Below, piece after piece: positions 8,711-17,671 of a DNA stretch of 64,000 bases. How positions within the stretch are numbered: position 1 is the stretch's first letter; each line of letters opens with the position of its first letter. The position numbers and the translations under genes are program-made. The stretch is taken from the NCBI RefSeq assembly GCF_042683405.1, contig NZ_JBHUJS010000003.1, positions 682,001-746,000 of the forward strand, in the 5' to 3' direction. The DNA is from Telluria sp042683405 (GTDB lineage: Bacteria; Pseudomonadota; Gammaproteobacteria; Burkholderiales; Burkholderiaceae_D). Below the pieces are notes generated by a model. That model was given only the letters and a program-made list of their open reading frames with translations. It searched no databases and was not told where the DNA came from.

Positions 8711-9622
8711 ATGTCTTCCCCCATCCTCTTCACCATCGCCTCGCTGATCTGGGGCTCTACCTTCTGGGCCATTACGCTGCAACTGGGCGAAGTGCCGCCG
8801 GCCGTGTCGGTCGCCTACCGCTTCGGCCTCGCCAGCGGCGTCCTGTTCATCTACTGCCTGCTCCGCCAGGGGACGCTGCGCCTGCCGTGGGGCGCGCAGC
8901 GCTGGACCATGCTGCAGGGCTTTTTCACCTTCGGCCTGTCCTACGTCTGCACCTACATGGCCGAGCAGTACGTAGTGTCGGCGCTGGTCGCGGTGCTGTT
9001 CGCGCTGATGGTGTTCTGGAACCCGATCTTCAACCGCGTGGCCTTCCGCACGCCGATCACGTGGCGCACCTGGGCCGCGGGCTGCGTGGCGATTGCCGGC
9101 GTGACGATGCTGTTCTTCCATTCGATCGCGTCGAGCTGGAACAGCATCATGTCCGGCGGCAGCGGCACCTTCCTCGCCGGCCTGGCGCTGGCGCTGACCG
9201 CGACCCTCGCCAGCTCCGCCGGAAACGTGGTCGTAATCAAGGTGCGCGAGCAGTCGAAGGACCTGATCCTGACCATGGCCTGGTCGATGTTCTGGGGGAC
9301 CGTATTCGTCACGCTGTGGGCGCTCATGACCGGCCAGCAGTTCATCCTGCCCGACGCGCCACGCTACTGGGCGGGCCTGCTGTACCTGTCGGTCTTCGGC
9401 TCGGTGATCGCCTTCTTCGCCTATTTCACGCTGATCGCGCGCATCGGTTCGCAAAAAGCCGTGTACATCGGCGTGATCACGCCGGTCATCTCCGTGCTGC
9501 TGTCGATCCGGCTGGAAGGCTATGCGCCCGGGCCGCTCGAGTGGTTCGGCATGATATTGTGCCTGTCCAGCGTGGCATGGGCGATCGCCTCGCCCGCACC
9601 CAAGCTTGTCAAACCTGATTAA
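8711..9622 (+). CDS. EamA-family (DMT superfamily) transporter
   Basis: A 303-residue inner-membrane protein with about ten hydrophobic helices in two EamA repeats, e.g. ILFTIASLIWGSTFWAITLQ in the first half and LYLSVFGSVIAFFAYFTLI in the second. Such proteins export or exchange small metabolites; the substrate cannot be predicted. Upstream of the ATG at 8711 there is no Shine-Dalgarno sequence (ctctcgcgg), and a TATACT -10-like hexamer ends only 7 nt before the ATG, so a leaderless transcript is possible. The GNAT gene follows 9 nt after its stop. Confidence 0.88.
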   Translation: MSSPILFTIASLIWGSTFWAITLQLGEVPPAVSVAYRFGLASGVLFIYCLLRQGTLRLPWGAQRWTMLQGFFTFGLSYVCTYMAEQYVVSALVAVLFALMVFWNPIFNRVAFRTPITWRTWAAGCVAIAGVTMLFFHSIASSWNSIMSGGSGTFLAGLALALTATLASSAGNVVVIKVREQSKDLILTMAWSMFWGTVFVTLWALMTGQQFILPDAPRYWAGLLYLSVFGSVIAFFAYFTLIARIGSQKAVYIGVITPVISVLLSIRLEGYAPGPLEWFGMILCLSSVAWAIASPAPKLVKPD

Positions 9623-9631
9623 AGAAAGTCT

Positions 9632-10117
9632 ATGAACACATTCACCATCCGCCCGGCAGAACCGGCCGACGTTTCGCACATCTACGACATGATCGTGGAG
9701 CTGGCCGTGTTCGAAAAGCTCGAACACCTCGTGGTCGCCACCGAGGCGCTGCTGCACGAGGGCCTGTTCGGCGACAAGCCTTCGGCCGAGGCGATCGTCG
9801 GGGTCGAGGATGGCGAAGTGGTGTGCTTCGCGCTGTTCTTCCATAACTTCTCGACCTTCCTGACGAAGAAGGGGCTGTACCTGGAAGACCTGTACGTGAA
9901 GCAGGCGCACCGCGGCAAGGGCTATGGCCGCCAGATGCTGATGGCGCTGGCGCGCATCGCCGTGGAGCGCGAGTGCGGCCGCTTCGAGTGGTCGGTGCTG
10001 GACTGGAACGAGAACGCGATCCGCTTCTATGAAGGCATGGGTGCGGATGTGATGCCGGACTGGCGCATCTGCCGGGTGACCGGTGACGCGCTCACGGCGC
10101 TCGCCGCCGAACACTGA
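9632..10117 (+). CDS. GNAT-family N-acetyltransferase
   Basis: A 161-residue acetyl-CoA-dependent acyltransferase. The N-terminus (FTIRPAEPADVSHIYDMI) and the acetyl-CoA pyrophosphate loop HRGKGYGRQML are typical, and the length and C-terminal WNENAIRFYEGMGA resemble diamine (spermidine/spermine-type) acetyltransferases. The actual substrate is uncertain. It lies 9 nt behind the EamA transporter and probably shares its transcript; a transporter/acetyltransferase pair could detoxify one compound (inference). Confidence 0.88.
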   Translation: MNTFTIRPAEPADVSHIYDMIVELAVFEKLEHLVVATEALLHEGLFGDKPSAEAIVGVEDGEVVCFALFFHNFSTFLTKKGLYLEDLYVKQAHRGKGYGRQMLMALARIAVERECGRFEWSVLDWNENAIRFYEGMGADVMPDWRICRVTGDALTALAAEH

Positions 10118-10140
10118 GACTTGCAGCGAGTGCGATGGGC

Positions 10141-10170
10141 AAAAAAAACCACGGCTAACATCTGCCGTGG
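10141..10170 (-). terminator. Intrinsic terminator ending the hut operon
   Basis: On the minus strand CCACGGC (10170-10164), an 8 nt loop and GCCGTGG (10155-10149) are followed by eight T (10148-10141). It lies about 220 nt after the hutI stop and is the first classical terminator met by the hut transcript. Confidence 0.85.
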
Positions 10171-10197
10171 GGGAACCCATTTGAATGGGGAGGGGAG

Positions 10198-10404
10198 GCT
10201 CTACAATTCCAATGTAGAGCGAACCTGCCCCCTTCGCTGCAATCCTTACAATTCCTTACCTCTGTTATAGATCGTAACGGAACGTCACCATCCGTTACGT
10301 GGAGGATACCCACGGCGGGTATGCTCGCCGCGTGCGGGCCGGGCCGGAAAAGGCAGGGGTATCCCTTGCGGTTGCCCGGATATCGATATACCCCTAGGGG
10401 GTAT
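10198..10404. repeat. Cluster of four short inverted repeats after hutI
   Basis: Between the terminator and the hutI stop lie GCTCTACA/TGTAGAGC (10198-10220, 7 nt loop), CGTAACGGA/TCCGTTACG (10273-10299, 9 nt loop), ATACCC/GGGTAT (10306-10322) and ATACCCC/GGGGTAT (10388-10404, overlapping the hutI stop). None has a T-run. The core GGTATCC/GGATACC recurs four times. They may be RNA 3'-end structures or remnants of a small repeat; nothing coding is seen in this 276 nt gap. Confidence 0.6.
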
Positions 10405-11590
10405 CCACCGCGGGGGCCCGCCACACGCCGGCGTTGACCACGCCGCGGCAGGGATTGAAGCCGATCGAATACGACAGGTCGGCCGGGCGCGCGATCTCCC
10501 ACAGCGCGAAGTCCGCGCGCTTGCCCACTTCCAGCGTCCCGATTTCCGCAGCGCGCCCCAGCGCGCGCGCCGCATTGCGGGTGGCGCCGAGCAGCGCTTC
10601 CTGCGGCGTCAGGCGCCACAGCGTGCAGGCCATGTTCATCGCCAGCAGGATCGACGTCATCGGCGACGTGCCGGGATTGCAGTCGGTCGCCACCGCCATC
10701 GGCACCCCGGCCTCGCGCAGCGCGGCCACCGGCGGCGGCGTGGTGTCGCGCAGGAAGTAGTAGGCGCCGGGCAGCAGCACGGCCACGGTGCCGCCCGCGG
10801 CCATTGCGGCGATGCCGGCCGGGGTCAGGTGTTCGAGGTGGTCGGCCGACAGGCCGTTGAACTCGGCCACGAGCTGCGCCCCGCCCTGGTCGGACAGCTG
10901 TTCGGCGTGCAGCTTGACCGGCAGGCCGCGCCGCGCCGCCGCTTCGAACACGCGCCGCGTCTGCGCGCTGGTAAAGCCGATCCGCTCGCAGAACACGTCG
11001 ACCGCGTCGGCGTCGATGTCCGCGACCATCCGGCACACGAGGTCGATATAGTCGTCTGCGCGGCCCGCGTATTCCGGCGGCAGCGCGTGCGCGCCCAGGA
11101 AGGTGGTGGCCACGCTCACCGGCAGCTCGCCGGCCAGCCGGCGCGCCACGCGCAGCATCTTCGCTTCCGATTCCGGGTCCAGGCCGTAGCCGGATTTGAC
11201 CTCGATGGTAGTCACGCCTTCGGCCAGCAGGCTGGCCACGCGCGGCGCGCTCTGGCGCAGCAGCTCGTCGTCGCTGGCCGCACGCGTCGCGCGCACGGTC
11301 GACATGATGCCGCCGCCCGCGCGCGCGATGTCCTCGTAGGTGGCGCCGTTCAGGCGCGCCTCGAACTCGTCGCTCCGGTTGCCGGCGTGGACAATGTGGG
11401 TGTGGCAGTCGATCAGCCCGGGCGTGAGCCACTGGCCCTGGCAATCGTGCGTGCGCGCCGCGGCGGGTGCATGGACCCTTGGCCCCAGCCAGGCGATGCG
11501 CCCGTCCTTGACGGCGATGGCGCCGTCGCGCAGCTCGCCGTAGCCCTCCACCATCGTGGCCAGGTCGAGATTGGTAAACAGCGTATCCAT
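10394..11590 (-). CDS. hutI: Imidazolonepropionase
   Basis: Third step of histidine degradation: hydrolysis of 4-imidazolone-5-propionate to N-formimidoyl-L-glutamate. The 398 residues match the family length. The amidohydrolase metal motif is in LIDCHTHIVHAGNR, followed by the family sequences AGGGIMSTVRATRA and TTIEVKSGYGLDPESEAKML and the late metal-binding ATDCNPG. It is the last gene of the hut operon, 7 nt after hutD. The stop codon TAG sits inside the inverted repeat at 10388-10404. Confidence 0.96.
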   Translation of the reverse strand: MDTLFTNLDLATMVEGYGELRDGAIAVKDGRIAWLGPRVHAPAAARTHDCQGQWLTPGLIDCHTHIVHAGNRSDEFEARLNGATYEDIARAGGGIMSTVRATRAASDDELLRQSAPRVASLLAEGVTTIEVKSGYGLDPESEAKMLRVARRLAGELPVSVATTFLGAHALPPEYAGRADDYIDLVCRMVADIDADAVDVFCERIGFTSAQTRRVFEAAARRGLPVKLHAEQLSDQGGAQLVAEFNGLSADHLEHLTPAGIAAMAAGGTVAVLLPGAYYFLRDTTPPPVAALREAGVPMAVATDCNPGTSPMTSILLAMNMACTLWRLTPQEALLGATRNAARALGRAAEIGTLEVGKRADFALWEIARPADLSYSIGFNPCRGVVNAGVWRAPAVDTP

Positions 11591-11597
11591 GCGCGTC

Positions 11598-12182
11598 CTA
11601 CTGGTCGTAATAGATGTCGACCACGAACACCGTGGCGCGGCCCGCTTCCAGCGTCCATGCCGTGCCGGCTTCGAAGGCCACGGTATCGAAGCGCACCATG
11701 CCGATGCGCTCCGCGCCGTTTGCGAGGTCGAGGAAATCGCCCTGCGCCATGAACAGCAGCGTCACGTCGCCGCGCGGAGCGAAATCGGAAGGGCCATCGA
11801 GCGTGCGCATCCCGAACTGGTGCGAGCACACGCCCTGGCGCGTCATCACATTGAAGTCGATGCTGGGGCCGCCCGACAGGCACGCGTGGATCGCGTGCCC
11901 ACCGTCGAAGGCGATGCAGGGATCCTCGGGCGACAGCAGCACGCGCCGCTCGCCATCGAAATCGAGCACCACGCCGTCGCCTTCCACCAGCGCCAGCGTG
12001 CGGTCGATGCCATGGAAGGCGGAGAACGGCCCGTCCTGCGCGATGCGCGCGAGGCTGACGCGCCAGTCGAAACTATCGAAACCCGCGCCATGCGGCGCCA
12101 CCGCGATTTCGGTGGTGCTGCCGCCGCCGTTCTTCCACGGCGCTGCTTCCAGGTTGGCATACGGGATCAGGCGCGTCGTCAT
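11598..12182 (-). CDS. hutD: HutD/Ves-family cupin protein
   Basis: A 194-residue HutD-family bicupin. Signature: the N-terminal PYANLEAAPWKNGGGSTTEI, then WRVSLARIAQDGPFSAF and SFDWRVS. HutD is widespread in hut operons; in Pseudomonas fluorescens it is proposed to set an upper limit on hut operon activity, but its biochemistry is unresolved. I start at ATG 12182, 2 nt after the hutF stop; an upstream extension in the same frame has no family similarity. It lies between hutF and hutI. Confidence 0.9.
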   Translation of the reverse strand: MTTRLIPYANLEAAPWKNGGGSTTEIAVAPHGAGFDSFDWRVSLARIAQDGPFSAFHGIDRTLALVEGDGVVLDFDGERRVLLSPEDPCIAFDGGHAIHACLSGGPSIDFNVMTRQGVCSHQFGMRTLDGPSDFAPRGDVTLLFMAQGDFLDLANGAERIGMVRFDTVAFEAGTAWTLEAGRATVFVVDIYYDQ

Positions 12183-12184
12183 GA

Positions 12185-13546
12185 TCAGAACCTCCGGAGT
12201 TCGGCTACCGTTTCCTTGAACCGCTGCGCGACCGCCTCCTGCTCCGCATGGCGTCCGTCGCGCACCACCCACTGGCCGCCGCACATCACGTGCCGCACCA
12301 GGTTGTCGTTACCGCTGAAAATGAAAGCGCCCAGGGCGTCGGCGCGCTCGATCCCGTACAGGTTCGGGTGATCGTCGTCCAGCACCAGCAGGTCGGCGCG
12401 CTTTCCGGCCGCCAGCTGGCCCACCGGGCGCCCGCTTGCCTGCGCACCGCCCTCGAGCGCGCGCTGCCACAGGTAGTCGCCGACGTTGCGCTCGCTGCCG
12501 TCGACCGAGATATTGCGGCGCTGGTGCACCAGTCGCTGGCCGTACTCGAGCCAGCGCAGTTCCTCGACCGGGCTCTGCGACACGTGGCTGTCGCTGCCGA
12601 TGCCAAAGCGCCCGCCCGCCTGCATGAACTGCGTCAGCGGGAACAGCCCGTCGCCCAGGTTGGCCTCGGTGGTCGGGCAGATGCCGACCACGGCGCCGCT
12701 GCTGGCGATGCCGGCGATCTCGTCAGCCTCAAGATGGGTCGCATGCACCAGGCACCAGCGCTGGTCGACGCGAATCTCGTCCAGCAGGTAGCGCACCGGG
12801 CGGCGGCCGGAATAGGCCAGGCTCTGGTCCACCTCCGCCTGCTGCTCGGCGATGTGGATGTGCACCGGGCGGCCCTGCGGCATGGCGTCCAGCACGCGCC
12901 AGATCTCGCCAATGGAAGCGGCACGCAGCGAATGCGGCGCAACGCCGACTTCGACCTGCGCGCTGCGCTCGCATTCCAGGGCATCGATGATGCGCGCCAC
13001 GTCGCGCGCGTCGGTGCGAAAGCGCAGCTGCTCGGCCTTGAGCGGCAGTTCGCCGAAGCCGGAATGGGTGTACAGCACCGGGAGCATGGTGATGCCGATG
13101 CCGGCGGTGCGCGCGCCCGCGATCACGCGGTGCGCCGTCTCCGCCGGGCGCGGCACGTACATCTCCCCGTTCGGGTCGCGCTGGATGTAGTGGAATTCGC
13201 ACACCGAGGTATAGCCGTGGCGCAGGCACTCGATGTACAGCTGCGCGGCGATCGCCTCCATGTGCTGCGGCGTGATGTGGCGCGCAAACCGGTACATCAG
13301 GTCGCGCCAGGTCCAGAAGCTGTCCTGTCCTTCGCCCGCCTTCTCGGTCATTCCGGCCAGCGCGCGCTGGAACGAGTGCGAGTGCAGGTTGACCATGCCG
13401 GGGATGACGAAGCGCGCCGCCGCCGAACCGCCCTGCTCCGCGCCCGCGGTGACCGCCGTGATGGCGCCGCTGTCGTCCCATTCGACCAGCACGTCGTCGT
13501 GCCAGCCGTCCGGCAGCAGCGCATGGCGCGCGAACAGGCTGCTCAT
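12185..13546 (-). CDS. hutF: Formimidoylglutamate deiminase
   Basis: Converts N-formimidoyl-L-glutamate to N-formyl-L-glutamate and ammonia, the first half of the five-step histidine route. The 453 residues belong to the amidohydrolase superfamily: metal motif VNLHSHSFQRAL, later HIAEQQAEVDQ and VHATHLEADE, and IGSDSHVSQSPVEELR with the metal-binding Asp. The ATG at 13546 overlaps the hutG stop (ATGA), so translation is likely coupled. HutF with HutG means that this organism degrades formimidoylglutamate without formimidoylglutamase. Confidence 0.95.
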   Translation of the reverse strand: MSSLFARHALLPDGWHDDVLVEWDDSGAITAVTAGAEQGGSAAARFVIPGMVNLHSHSFQRALAGMTEKAGEGQDSFWTWRDLMYRFARHITPQHMEAIAAQLYIECLRHGYTSVCEFHYIQRDPNGEMYVPRPAETAHRVIAGARTAGIGITMLPVLYTHSGFGELPLKAEQLRFRTDARDVARIIDALECERSAQVEVGVAPHSLRAASIGEIWRVLDAMPQGRPVHIHIAEQQAEVDQSLAYSGRRPVRYLLDEIRVDQRWCLVHATHLEADEIAGIASSGAVVGICPTTEANLGDGLFPLTQFMQAGGRFGIGSDSHVSQSPVEELRWLEYGQRLVHQRRNISVDGSERNVGDYLWQRALEGGAQASGRPVGQLAAGKRADLLVLDDDHPNLYGIERADALGAFIFSGNDNLVRHVMCGGQWVVRDGRHAEQEAVAQRFKETVAELRRF

Positions 13547-14331
13547 GCGCGCACCCAGTCCAGCGCGGCGCCGGTCAGGTCGCGCAGCAGCCCCTCCACC
13601 TGCGAGGCGCGGTCGGCGCGGTAGCCGAACGGCGATTCCTCGTCCATGTACAGGCACTGGCACATCTCGAGCTGGATGGCGTTGATGCCGCGCGCGGGCT
13701 GTCCGTAGAAGCGCGTGATGTGCCCTCCCTTGAAGCGGCCGTTGACGGCTACCGAGAAGCGGTCCTGGGCCTGCGCCACGCGCACCACCGCCTCCTGCAT
13801 GCCCGGCTCGCACGACCTGCCTTCGGCGGTGCCGAAGTTCAGGTCGGGCAGCTTGCCCTCGAAAAAGCGCGGCAGCTCTGACGCGATCGAATGCGCGTCC
13901 CACAGCACCACCTTGCCGTGCGTGGCCAGCAGGCGCTCCAGCTCGGCCTGCAGCTGCTGGTGGTAGGGCCGCCAGTAGTGCTGCAGGCGCTGCTCCACCT
14001 CCGCCTGGTCCGGCAGCTGGCCCTCCAGGTACAGCGGCTCGCGGCGGAAGGTATCGACCGGGCACAGGCCGGTGGTATCCATGCCCGGGTACAGGTTGGT
14101 GTTCTCGGGCGGGCGGTTCAGGTCGATCACGTAGCGCGACCAGCGCGCCGCGATGGTCGAGGCGCCCATGTCCTCGGCGAATGCGTACAGCCGCTCCAGG
14201 TGCCAGTCGGTGTCCTGGCGCGGATGCGCGTGCGGCGTCATGCGCGCCGCGATCTCGTCGGGGACGTCGGTGCCGACGTGCGGCATCGATATCAGTAGCG
14301 GAACCCTACCCTGCCTGAACTTGAAGTCCAT
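13543..14331 (-). CDS. hutG: N-formylglutamate deformylase
   Basis: Hydrolyses N-formyl-L-glutamate to glutamate and formate, the last step of the five-step hut pathway. The 262 residues carry the family start VPLLISMPHVGTDVPDEIA, DTDWHLERLYAFAED, and SRYVIDLNRPPENTNLYPG, plus the metal region LWDAHSIASELPRFF. It sits 12 nt after hutH and overlaps hutF by 4 nt. Confidence 0.95.
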   Translation of the reverse strand: MDFKFRQGRVPLLISMPHVGTDVPDEIAARMTPHAHPRQDTDWHLERLYAFAEDMGASTIAARWSRYVIDLNRPPENTNLYPGMDTTGLCPVDTFRREPLYLEGQLPDQAEVEQRLQHYWRPYHQQLQAELERLLATHGKVVLWDAHSIASELPRFFEGKLPDLNFGTAEGRSCEPGMQEAVVRVAQAQDRFSVAVNGRFKGGHITRFYGQPARGINAIQLEMCQCLYMDEESPFGYRADRASQVEGLLRDLTGAALDWVRA

Positions 14332-14343
14332 TGTTTGTTGTCC

Positions 14344-15876
14344 TCATGCGTACAGCGGCGCGAACACTGCCTTGCAGCCGGCGCCGAGCTGGCCGTCCAC
14401 CACCATCCGCTTGGCCGCCTCGATGTCCGGCGCGAAGAAGCGGTCGGATTCGAAGAACGGCACTTTTTCGCGCAGGCGGGCGTGCACCTGCTCCAGGTGC
14501 GCGCTCGAGCGCAGCGGACGGTGGAAGTCGATCCCCTGGGCGGCGGCCAGCAGCTCGATACCGACGATCACAGCGGTATTGTGCGCCATATCGTGCAGGC
14601 GGCGCGCCGCGAAGGTCGCCATGCTGACATGGTCTTCCTGGTTGGCCGAAGTCGGCAGGCTGTCCACGCTGGCCGGATGCGCCAGCGACTTGTTTTCCGA
14701 CGCCAGCGCGGCGGCCGTCACGTGGGCGATCATGAAGCCGGAGTTGACGCCCGGCTCGCGCACCAGGAACGGCGGCAGGCCGGACAGGGTGGCATCGATC
14801 AGCAGTGCGATGCGGCGCTCGGACAGCGCGCCGATCTCGGCAATCGCCAGCGCCAGCGTGTCGGCGGCAAAGGCCACCGGCTCGGCGTGGAAGTTACCGC
14901 CCGAGATGATGTCGCCGGTCTCCGGGAAGATCAGCGGATTGTCGGTCACCGCGTTGGCTTCGATCAGCAGCGTGCGCCCGGCATTGCCGATCAGGTCCAT
15001 GACCGCGCCCATGACTTGCGGCTGGCAGCGCAGGCAGTACGGGTCCTGCACGCGCTCGTCGCCCACCAGGTGCGAAGCGCGGATGTCGCTGTTGGCAATC
15101 AGCTGGCGGTAGATGCCCGCTGCCGCGATCTGGCCCGGCTGGCCGCGCACCGCATGCACGCGCGAGTCGAACGGCGAATCGCTGCCCTTGGCGGCGTCCA
15201 GCGACAGTGCGCCGGTCACCAGCGCGCTCTCGGCCAGGCGTTCGGTCATGAACAGGCCGTGCAGCGCCAGCGCGGTGGAGGCCTGGGTGCCGTTGATCAG
15301 CGCCAGCCCTTCCTTGGCCGCCAGCACCACCGGTTCGATCCCGGCGGCGTCGAGCGCATCCTGGGCCGCCATCATCTTGCCGTTCACCCGCACCTCGCCC
15401 ACGCCCATCATGGCCAGCGTCATGTGCGCCAGCGGCGCCAGGTCGCCGGACGCGCCGACCGAACCTTTTTCCGGGATGGCCGGCATGATGTTGGCGTTGT
15501 ACAGCGCGATCAGCGTGTCCACGATCAGCGGGCGCACGCCGGAGAAGCCGCGCGCCAGGCTGCCGATCTTCATCAGGAGCAGCAGGCGCACGACCTCGTC
15601 GCGCATCAGCTCACCGGTGCCGACCGAGTGCGACAGGATCAGGTTGCGCTGCAGCTCGCCCAGCTGCGCGTCCGGGATGCGCGTCTTGGCCAGCAGGCCG
15701 AAGCCGGTGTTGATGCCGTAGGCCGGACCACCGCGCGCGACGATCGCCTCCACCGCGGCGGCCGAAGCCTTGATGTCCGCGTAGGCGGCAGGGTCGAGCG
15801 AGACTGGATGGCGGGTCGCCCAGGCGGCGCGCAGGTCGGCCAGCGTCATGGCGCCGGGTTTGAGGATGAAGTCCAT
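14344..15876 (-). CDS. hutH: Histidine ammonia-lyase
   Basis: First enzyme of histidine catabolism: non-oxidative deamination of L-histidine to trans-urocanate, acting as a cytoplasmic tetramer. The 510 residues match the family. The Ala-Ser-Gly triad that self-cyclises to the MIO electrophile is at residues 142-144 (GSVGASGDLAPLAHM), and the N-terminal YGINTGFGLLA loop holding the catalytic Tyr is intact. It follows hutU by 3 nt and precedes hutG. Confidence 0.97.
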   Translation of the reverse strand: MDFILKPGAMTLADLRAAWATRHPVSLDPAAYADIKASAAAVEAIVARGGPAYGINTGFGLLAKTRIPDAQLGELQRNLILSHSVGTGELMRDEVVRLLLLMKIGSLARGFSGVRPLIVDTLIALYNANIMPAIPEKGSVGASGDLAPLAHMTLAMMGVGEVRVNGKMMAAQDALDAAGIEPVVLAAKEGLALINGTQASTALALHGLFMTERLAESALVTGALSLDAAKGSDSPFDSRVHAVRGQPGQIAAAGIYRQLIANSDIRASHLVGDERVQDPYCLRCQPQVMGAVMDLIGNAGRTLLIEANAVTDNPLIFPETGDIISGGNFHAEPVAFAADTLALAIAEIGALSERRIALLIDATLSGLPPFLVREPGVNSGFMIAHVTAAALASENKSLAHPASVDSLPTSANQEDHVSMATFAARRLHDMAHNTAVIVGIELLAAAQGIDFHRPLRSSAHLEQVHARLREKVPFFESDRFFAPDIEAAKRMVVDGQLGAGCKAVFAPLYA

Positions 15877-15879
15877 GTT

Positions 15880-17577
<1,698 letters not shown>

Positions 17578-17603
17578 GCTTCCTCCATGTGTGGAAGCCA
17601 TCC

Positions 17604-17632
17604 AGTCTAGGTTGTCTATACAACCAAGTCAA
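17604..17632 (-). promoter_or_regulatory. hut operon promoter
   Basis: On the minus strand TTGACT (17632-17627), a 17 nt spacer and TAGACT (17609-17604) form a good sigma70 promoter. Transcription would start near 17597, about 20 nt before the hutU ATG. The HutC-type operator fills the spacer exactly. Confidence 0.7.
17610..17625. promoter_or_regulatory. HutC-type operator
   Basis: GGTTGTCTATACAACC is a palindrome containing GTCTATAC, a perfect match to GTMTAKAC, the operator consensus published for the HutC subfamily of GntR regulators. It lies between the -35 and -10 of the hut promoter, so a bound repressor would block RNA polymerase. The hutC gene is at 20666-21385. Urocanate is the usual inducer in this family. 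Confidence 0.75.
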
Positions 17633-17645
17633 GCCACATTGTGGC

Positions 17646-17662
17646 CCCCGCGAAACGCGGGG
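17646..17662 (-). other. GC-rich hairpin after the amidohydrolase gene
   Basis: CCCCGCG-AAA-CGCGGGG (17646-17662) lies 9 nt beyond the amidohydrolase stop and just upstream of the hut promoter. No T-run follows on the minus strand, so termination strength is unclear; it may insulate the hut promoter from read-through. Confidence 0.4.
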
Positions 17663-17671
17663 ACGGCATCG

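Noticed and set aside
10155..11444. A 429-codon open frame overlapping hutI on the same strand
   Set aside because: Arg/Pro/Ala-rich low-complexity translation with no family features; it is a frame shadow of hutI caused by high GC.
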